This document shows positions 31,168-35,050 of a stretch of 35,050 bases of DNA, piece after piece. A program made the translations under genes and the position numbers. Source of the stretch: Kitasatospora sp. MBT63. GTDB taxonomy: Bacteria > Actinomycetota > Actinomycetes > Streptomycetales > Streptomycetaceae. Within the stretch, counting starts at the first letter, position 1; every line of letters starts with the position of its first letter. The stretch is taken from assembly GCF_000710465.2 (NCBI RefSeq), contig NZ_JAIZ01000425.1, forward strand, positions 23,409-58,458, read 5' to 3'. The notes below the pieces were generated by a model. It was not told where the DNA came from, did not search any database, and saw nothing but the letters and a program-made list of their open reading frames with translations.

Positions 31168-31989
31168 CTACCCGCCCGGCACCGGCGGCGGGCTCGCCTC
31201 GCCCCGGTCCAGGGTGTCGGCCTCGGCGGGCGCCTGCAGCGACAGCGGCCCGGCGATCTCGCCGTACACCACGGTGGCGGCCCGCGCCCCGGCCTGGCCG
31301 GTCCGGCTGAGCTGCACCAGCTGGTCGCTGTCGTTGAGCCACAGGTCGAGGGTGAGCACCCGGCCGGGGTCCGCGCCGAGGCTCTGGCGCAGGGCCTCCC
31401 GGCGCTCCGGGCCGAGCTGGGTCTGGGCCGCCACGTAGGCGTCGACGCCGAGGGTCAGCCGGTAGTGGACGACCGAGGTCTCCTGGAGCTGTTCCTGGCC
31501 GACCAGCTCGGGCGCCTCGGCGGCGCAGGCCGCGGTGAGCGCCACCATCGGGTTGAGCTGGTCGACCAGCGCGGAGTACGGGACGTCCTTGCCCCCCGGA
31601 CGGCCGCTGAACTTCTGCCAGTGCCGGCCGCCCTGCCGCGCCGCGCTGTCCGGGTCGCCGCCCAGGTAGGCGGCGGTGTCCAGGACGATCAGCTGCTCGG
31701 ACGTGCCCTGCCGGTCGAACCGCAGCCCGGTCTTGGGCGCCCAGAAGATCATCCCGTCGGCGCCCTCCTGCGGCAGCTTGAACCGCGCCCGGCGGGCGTC
31801 GCGCATGGCCAGCTGGGCGGAGAGCAGCACGCCGTGCGGCGAGCGGTCGGTGGGGGTGGCGAGCGCCGAGCTCGGTGCCGAGGTGCCGGTCGCCGGACCC
31901 GGGCCCGCCGTGGCGTTTCCGCCGCACGCGGCCGCGCCCGCCAGCAGGAGAGCCAGGACCGCGGTGGCGGCCTTGCGCCGGACCGGCAT
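31168..31989 (-). CDS. putative lipoprotein, LppX/LprAFG-like (paralogue 1)
   Basis: The ATG at 31989 follows GGGAGAG and opens a signal peptide (PVRRKAATAVLALLLAG) with Cys at about residue 21. The 273-residue product is the most divergent of four related lipoproteins. After a Pro/Ser/Thr-rich linker it has an unclosed-barrel-like pattern with FWAPKTGLRFD, AAYLGGDPD, a HWQKFSG segment, VVHYRLTLGVDAYVAAQ and LTLDLWLNDSDQLVQL. The last two match the HYRxxx and DxWL(N/D)xxxxLV(Q/K) patterns of its neighbours. LppX/LprG-type proteins of mycobacteria carry lipids across the envelope; the function here is inferred. Confidence 0.75.
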   Translation of the reverse strand: MPVRRKAATAVLALLLAGAAACGGNATAGPGPATGTSAPSSALATPTDRSPHGVLLSAQLAMRDARRARFKLPQEGADGMIFWAPKTGLRFDRQGTSEQLIVLDTAAYLGGDPDSAARQGGRHWQKFSGRPGGKDVPYSALVDQLNPMVALTAACAAEAPELVGQEQLQETSVVHYRLTLGVDAYVAAQTQLGPERREALRQSLGADPGRVLTLDLWLNDSDQLVQLSRTGQAGARAATVVYGEIAGPLSLQAPAEADTLDRGEASPPPVPGG

Positions 31990-32049
31990 GCTGACTCTCC
32001 CTGCTTCGGTAACTCGCCCCCCCCACCATGCCATGCCCCGGTTCGGGCC

Positions 32050-32071
32050 GCCGGGGCGGCTCCGCCCCGGC
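32050..32071 (-). terminator. terminator after lipoprotein paralogue 2
   Basis: GCCGGGGCG and its complement form a perfect 9-bp stem with a 4-base loop, starting 12 bases after the stop codon at 32083. No T-tract. Confidence 0.6.
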
Positions 32072-32082
32072 CGCCCGCCCGG

Positions 32083-33000
32083 TCAGCTGGCGCTCTGCGC
32101 GCCCTGCAGCAGCTTGGCGAAGTCCACCGTGTCGCCCTCGCTCGGGGCGGTGGCCGCGACCGAGGTGCCGTAGTCGGTGTACGTCGCCGTCGAGGTGATC
32201 GCGCCGGCCTTGGTCTGGAGCTGCTCGACCTTCTTCACCAGCAGGTTGTCACCGGTGACCCAGAGCTCGATGTGCTCGGTGGTGATCCCGGCCGCGGTGA
32301 ACTGCTGCTGGAGGCCGTCCGCCTGCTCCTTGGTGAGCCCCTGGGTGGTGGCCTGGGCGAGGTCGGCCGCGGAGAGGTCGCCGGCGTACTTGGTGGCCTG
32401 GGTGCCGTTCACGCTCTCGGACCCGGCCTTGGCGACCTTGCCGGAGGCGATCAGGGCCCGCACCGAGGAGACCGGGTCGGCGCTCTGCAGCTGCTGCTTG
32501 AGGCTGTCGCCGGCCGGGCCCATCAGCTTGGCCAGGTCCGCGTAGCCGTACTTGATCCAGTGCGCGCCGCCGAGCTGGCCGGCCATCGCCTCGCCCATGT
32601 TGATGTACATCGCGTCGGTGAGGTAGCGCGCGGTGAAGGTGCCGTCCCCGCCGGCCTTGGCGAGGGTGTCGGCCATCGCGCCGCCGGCGTTGCCGGTCAG
32701 CTCGCCCTGGAGGCCGTGGTCCCAGGAGATGGCGCCCTTCATGCTGGTCTTCCCGGTGGGCAGCTCGGTGACGGCCTCGACCTTGGCGGACTTGGCCGCG
32801 CTGGTCTTCTCCCCCACCAGCTTCAGCAGCGCGGCGGGCGCCACCTCGGCGGCCGGCGAGGACGGCGCCACGCTGCTGCCCGCGGCGCTCGGGGCGGCCG
32901 GGGCGGCGTCGCCGCCGGAGCTCTTGCTGTTGCAGCCGGTCGCGGTCAGTGCGAGCACGACGGCGGTGGCGGCGAGGAACGTACGTCCGGTCCTGAACAT
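32083..33000 (-). CDS. putative lipoprotein, LppX/LprAFG-like (paralogue 2)
   Basis: The ATG at 33000 follows GGGGGAG. The signal peptide (FRTGRTFLAATAVVLALTATG) ends at Cys22. The 305-residue product has a low-complexity Ser/Ala/Pro linker and then the family pattern: MKGAISWDHG, a DAMYINMG strand, HWIKYGYADL, a NGTQATKYAG strand, and IELWVTGDNLLVKKVEQL near the C-terminus. No catalytic residues were seen. It is followed by its own terminator hairpin. Confidence 0.8.
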   Translation of the reverse strand: MFRTGRTFLAATAVVLALTATGCNSKSSGGDAAPAAPSAAGSSVAPSSPAAEVAPAALLKLVGEKTSAAKSAKVEAVTELPTGKTSMKGAISWDHGLQGELTGNAGGAMADTLAKAGGDGTFTARYLTDAMYINMGEAMAGQLGGAHWIKYGYADLAKLMGPAGDSLKQQLQSADPVSSVRALIASGKVAKAGSESVNGTQATKYAGDLSAADLAQATTQGLTKEQADGLQQQFTAAGITTEHIELWVTGDNLLVKKVEQLQTKAGAITSTATYTDYGTSVAATAPSEGDTVDFAKLLQGAQSAS

Positions 33001-33024
33001 CTGGTGTCTCCCCCTGGTGACGGC

Positions 33025-33049
33025 CCGGGCGCGGAGTCTCCGCGCCCGG
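33025..33049 (-). terminator. second hairpin after lipoprotein paralogue 3
   Basis: An 11-bp perfect stem (CCGGGCGCGGA with its complement) and a 3-base loop. It lies in tandem with the hairpin at 33054-33082, in the gap before paralogue 2. Confidence 0.5.
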
Positions 33050-33053
33050 TGGC

Positions 33054-33082
33054 GCCGGGCCCGGTCGTCCACCGGGCCCGGC
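33054..33082 (-). terminator. terminator after lipoprotein paralogue 3
   Basis: A perfect 12-bp stem (GCCGGGCCCGGT with its complement) and a 5-base loop begin six bases after the stop codon at 33089. It should strongly limit read-through. Confidence 0.7.
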
Positions 33083-33088
33083 CGGGCC

Positions 33089-34021
33089 TCAGCTGGTGCC
33101 GAGGCTCTTCAGCAGCTCGGCCATGTCGGCCACCTCGGCCGCCGCGGGGGCGGCCGGCGCGACGGCCGTGCCGAGCTCGGTGTACTTGACGGTGCCGGTG
33201 GCGGACGCGGCGCCCTTGCCCGGGTTGAGCTGGCTGCCGCCGAGCTGGACCAGTTCGTTCTTCCCGTTGATCCAGAAGTCGAAGGTGGGCTCGCCGGTGA
33301 GCTCCTTGAGCAGGCTCGCCCTGCTCGCCTCGCTCGCCCCGCTCATCGCGGCGACCAGGTCCTTGGCGGCGACCGTGCTGCGGTAGTGCACGGTGTCGAC
33401 ACCGTCGATCTTCTCCGCGCCGACCTTGCTCACCTTGCCGGCCTGCGCGTTCGCGGCAAGCTCGACGGCCGGGTCGAGGGTCACCAGCATGCCGCTGAAG
33501 GCGCCCGCGTCGGCCGCGCCGGGCGCGGAGCCCGGGGCCGCGCCGGGGTCGACCTTCATCCACTTCTTGCCGGCGAACAGCTGGCCCATCTCGGAGCTCA
33601 GCCCGAGGTACATCACATCACCGACGAAGAGCATCTTGACCTCCTCGCCGTCCTCGGTGGTGGAGATCTGCAGCGCCTGCGGGGACTTCCAGGACAGCAC
33701 CCCGGAGGTCAGGTCCTCGGGCTTGTCCCCGGTGAGGACCAGCTTGGCGGTGCCGGCCTTCGCCATCACGGCGGCGGCGGCGGTCAGCGCCTCCTTGGGA
33801 GCCTGCTCCTTGCCGCCCGCGGGCGCCGGGGCCCCGGCCGTGGCACCGTCCGCGGCGGCGGAGGCCCCGCCCGGGGCCGCGCCCGAGGCCGCACCGGCGG
33901 AGGCCGGGGCCGACGCACCGGCCGCCGCGTCGCCCGGCTTGGCGCTGCCGCCGCAGGCCGACAGGGCACCGATGAGGGCGGTCGAGACGACCACCGCGGA
34001 CGCGATTCGCAAGGTACGCAA
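33089..34021 (-). CDS. putative lipoprotein, LppX/LprAFG-like (paralogue 3)
   Basis: The most likely start is TTG at 34021, just after GGGGGA, giving RTLRIASAVVVSTALIGALSAC with lipobox LSAC; a second TTG at 34012 is possible. The 310-residue product has an Ala/Gly/Pro-rich linker of about 45 residues, then SGVLSWKSPQALQI, GDVMYLGLSSEMG, KKWMKVDPG, VDTVHYRSTVAAKDL and FDFWINGKNELVQLGG, close to paralogues 2 and 4. The role is inferred as envelope lipid binding. Confidence 0.78.
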   Translation of the reverse strand: MRTLRIASAVVVSTALIGALSACGGSAKPGDAAAGASAPASAGAASGAAPGGASAAADGATAGAPAPAGGKEQAPKEALTAAAAVMAKAGTAKLVLTGDKPEDLTSGVLSWKSPQALQISTTEDGEEVKMLFVGDVMYLGLSSEMGQLFAGKKWMKVDPGAAPGSAPGAADAGAFSGMLVTLDPAVELAANAQAGKVSKVGAEKIDGVDTVHYRSTVAAKDLVAAMSGASEASRASLLKELTGEPTFDFWINGKNELVQLGGSQLNPGKGAASATGTVKYTELGTAVAPAAPAAAEVADMAELLKSLGTS

Positions 34022-34059
34022 GATTCCCCCACTCAGACCATTCTCATACTCCGTGCCGG

Positions 34060-34090
34060 ACTCTAGTCGATGGCACCGACGGCCCGGCAA
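34060..34090 (-). promoter_or_regulatory. possible promoter of lipoprotein paralogue 3
   Basis: On the minus strand TTGCCG and TAGAGT are 19 bases apart, about 40 bases upstream of the TTG start. TAGAGT is an ideal streptomycete -10; the spacing is slightly long. Confidence 0.45.
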
Positions 34091-34094
34091 CGGG

Positions 34095-34952
34095 TCAGCC
34101 CCCGTTCAGTACCAAGGTGTCGACGGCATCCGGAGCCGGTGCCGCCACATCCGTGCCCGGCTCGGCGACCAGCTCGACCACGGTGTCGGTGCCCCCCGAA
34201 CCCCGGGTGGTCTCCTGCGACTTCAGCAGCCGGCCGGCCTGGTCCAGCCAGTAGTCGTGGTCCACCACGCTCATCCCCTGGCGCTGGTAGTAGGCCAGCG
34301 TCGCGGCCCGCTCCTGCTCGGACAGGCCCTGGTCGGCGCCGTGGTACGCGGCGACCGACGCGGTGCCCCGGTAGTGGGTGACCGTCGCGCCGTCCAGCTG
34401 CTCCTGGCCGACCTCGGTGATCTGTCCCGCCTCGGCCATCAGCCGCAGCGGGGCCGCCGGACCCGCGGTGATGCCGGTCAGCCAGATCCCGGTGAAGCTC
34501 GCCGGGATGCGGCCGGGGGTGGCACCGGAGTCCAGTTCCTCGGCCGTCTCGCGCTCGGCCCGCGCCCAGTGCTTGCCCTTGAGGTCGGGGGCCAGCCAGT
34601 CGTACGAGGCGTAGTGGACGCCGTCGACCAGCCGGAGCCTGCCCTTGCCGCGGCCCTCGGTGACGGTCAGGTCGGCGTCGCCGGACGTCCAGGAGACGGC
34701 GCCCTCGACGGTGCTGTGGCCGTACTGGTGGTTGTCCTCCTCCACCCGCAGCCGGGCGCTGCCCGCCTTGTCGAGCGCGTCCGCGGCGGCCTCGACCACG
34801 GCCTTCGGCGTGCTCGGGCGGGCGCTGCTCGCCGGCGCCGGGTCGGCCGGACCGTCGCCCGCGGCGCCGCCGCCGCCCACGCTGCTGCAGCCGGCCGCAC
34901 CGCCGAGCACCAGGACGGCGGCGGCCAGGACGGCGATCCGATCGATACGCAC
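34095..34952 (-). CDS. putative lipoprotein, LppX/LprAFG-like (paralogue 4)
   Basis: The GTG at 34952 follows GGAG and opens the signal peptide (RIDRIAVLAAAVLVLGGAAG) with Cys22. The 285-residue product shows VEGAVSWTSGDADL, VDGVHYASYDWL, KHWARAE, ATVTHYRGTASVAAY and DHDYWLDQAGRLLKSQ, the same order of segments as paralogues 2 and 3. It is the first lipoprotein of the tandem set within the window. Confidence 0.8.
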   Translation of the reverse strand: MRIDRIAVLAAAVLVLGGAAGCSSVGGGGAAGDGPADPAPASSARPSTPKAVVEAAADALDKAGSARLRVEEDNHQYGHSTVEGAVSWTSGDADLTVTEGRGKGRLRLVDGVHYASYDWLAPDLKGKHWARAERETAEELDSGATPGRIPASFTGIWLTGITAGPAAPLRLMAEAGQITEVGQEQLDGATVTHYRGTASVAAYHGADQGLSEQERAATLAYYQRQGMSVVDHDYWLDQAGRLLKSQETTRGSGGTDTVVELVAEPGTDVAAPAPDAVDTLVLNGG

Positions 34953-35013
34953 GGCGTACTCCGCGGGGAGAGAGGTGGTGGGTGCGCAGAGCCTAACCGC
35001 CCGGGTACGCCGA

Positions 35014-35050
35014 CGGGCCCGCACCCCCTCGTGCAGGGGGGGCGGGCCCG
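35014..35050. terminator. terminator at the window edge
   Basis: CGGGCCCGC pairs with GCGGGCCCG, followed inward by CCCCCT with AGGGGG after one mismatch, around a 5-base loop. It lies 61 bases upstream of the GTG of paralogue 4 and probably ends the transcript of the gene beyond the window. Confidence 0.6.

Overview
The window is very GC-rich, uses GTG and TTG starts freely, and carries the actinobacterial rplJ-rplL-rpoB-rpoC block with streptomycete-type proteins, including a TTG-started rpoB. A Streptomyces or Kitasatospora-like chromosome is the best fit. No tRNA, rRNA, transposase or CRISPR array was recognised.

Layout. 1-4.9 kb: a small YcxB-like membrane protein, an ADP-ribosylglycohydrolase paired with a cytochrome P450, a secreted lipoprotein and a sirtuin. 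4.9-11.8 kb: a helicase-associated (XPB N-terminal-like) protein, a MoxR-type AAA+ ATPase, a protein with a metallopeptidase-like and a VWA domain, and a convergent WGR/beta-propeller protein. 11.9-14.5 kb (minus strand): a DUF4097 lipoprotein followed by a NarL-type two-component system. 14.8-21.5 kb (plus strand): a Crp-family regulator and a compact cluster of a class III nucleotide cyclase homologue, an NLR-like degenerate P-loop protein, an SPFH-like protein, a Pycsar-type transmembrane (PycTM) effector and an M48 metalloprotease. 21.5-30.8 kb (minus strand): rpoC, rpoB, rplL, rplJ with promoter, leader and attenuator-like structures. 31.2-35 kb (minus strand): four related LppX/LprAFG-like lipoproteins.

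The most interesting region is 14.8-21.5 kb. The cyclase ends, and the NLR-like protein begins, with the same 28-residue glycine-rich motif (25 of 28 identical). The genes are tightly packed, a Crp-type palindrome lies just upstream of the cyclase, and the crp gene contains a TTA codon. My model is inference: the NLR-like protein senses a trigger and recruits the cyclase through the shared motif. The cyclic nucleotide then acts on the PycTM membrane effector and on the Crp regulator, with SPFH and M48 proteins working at the membrane. This would be a Pycsar-like defence or stress module with an NLR-type sensor and its own transcriptional feedback.

The house-keeping half is conventional, but it has a Thr in place of a normally invariant Asn in the rifampicin region of RpoB, a well-formed rpoB promoter with a flanking palindrome, and strong hairpins after rplL and between rpoB and rpoC.
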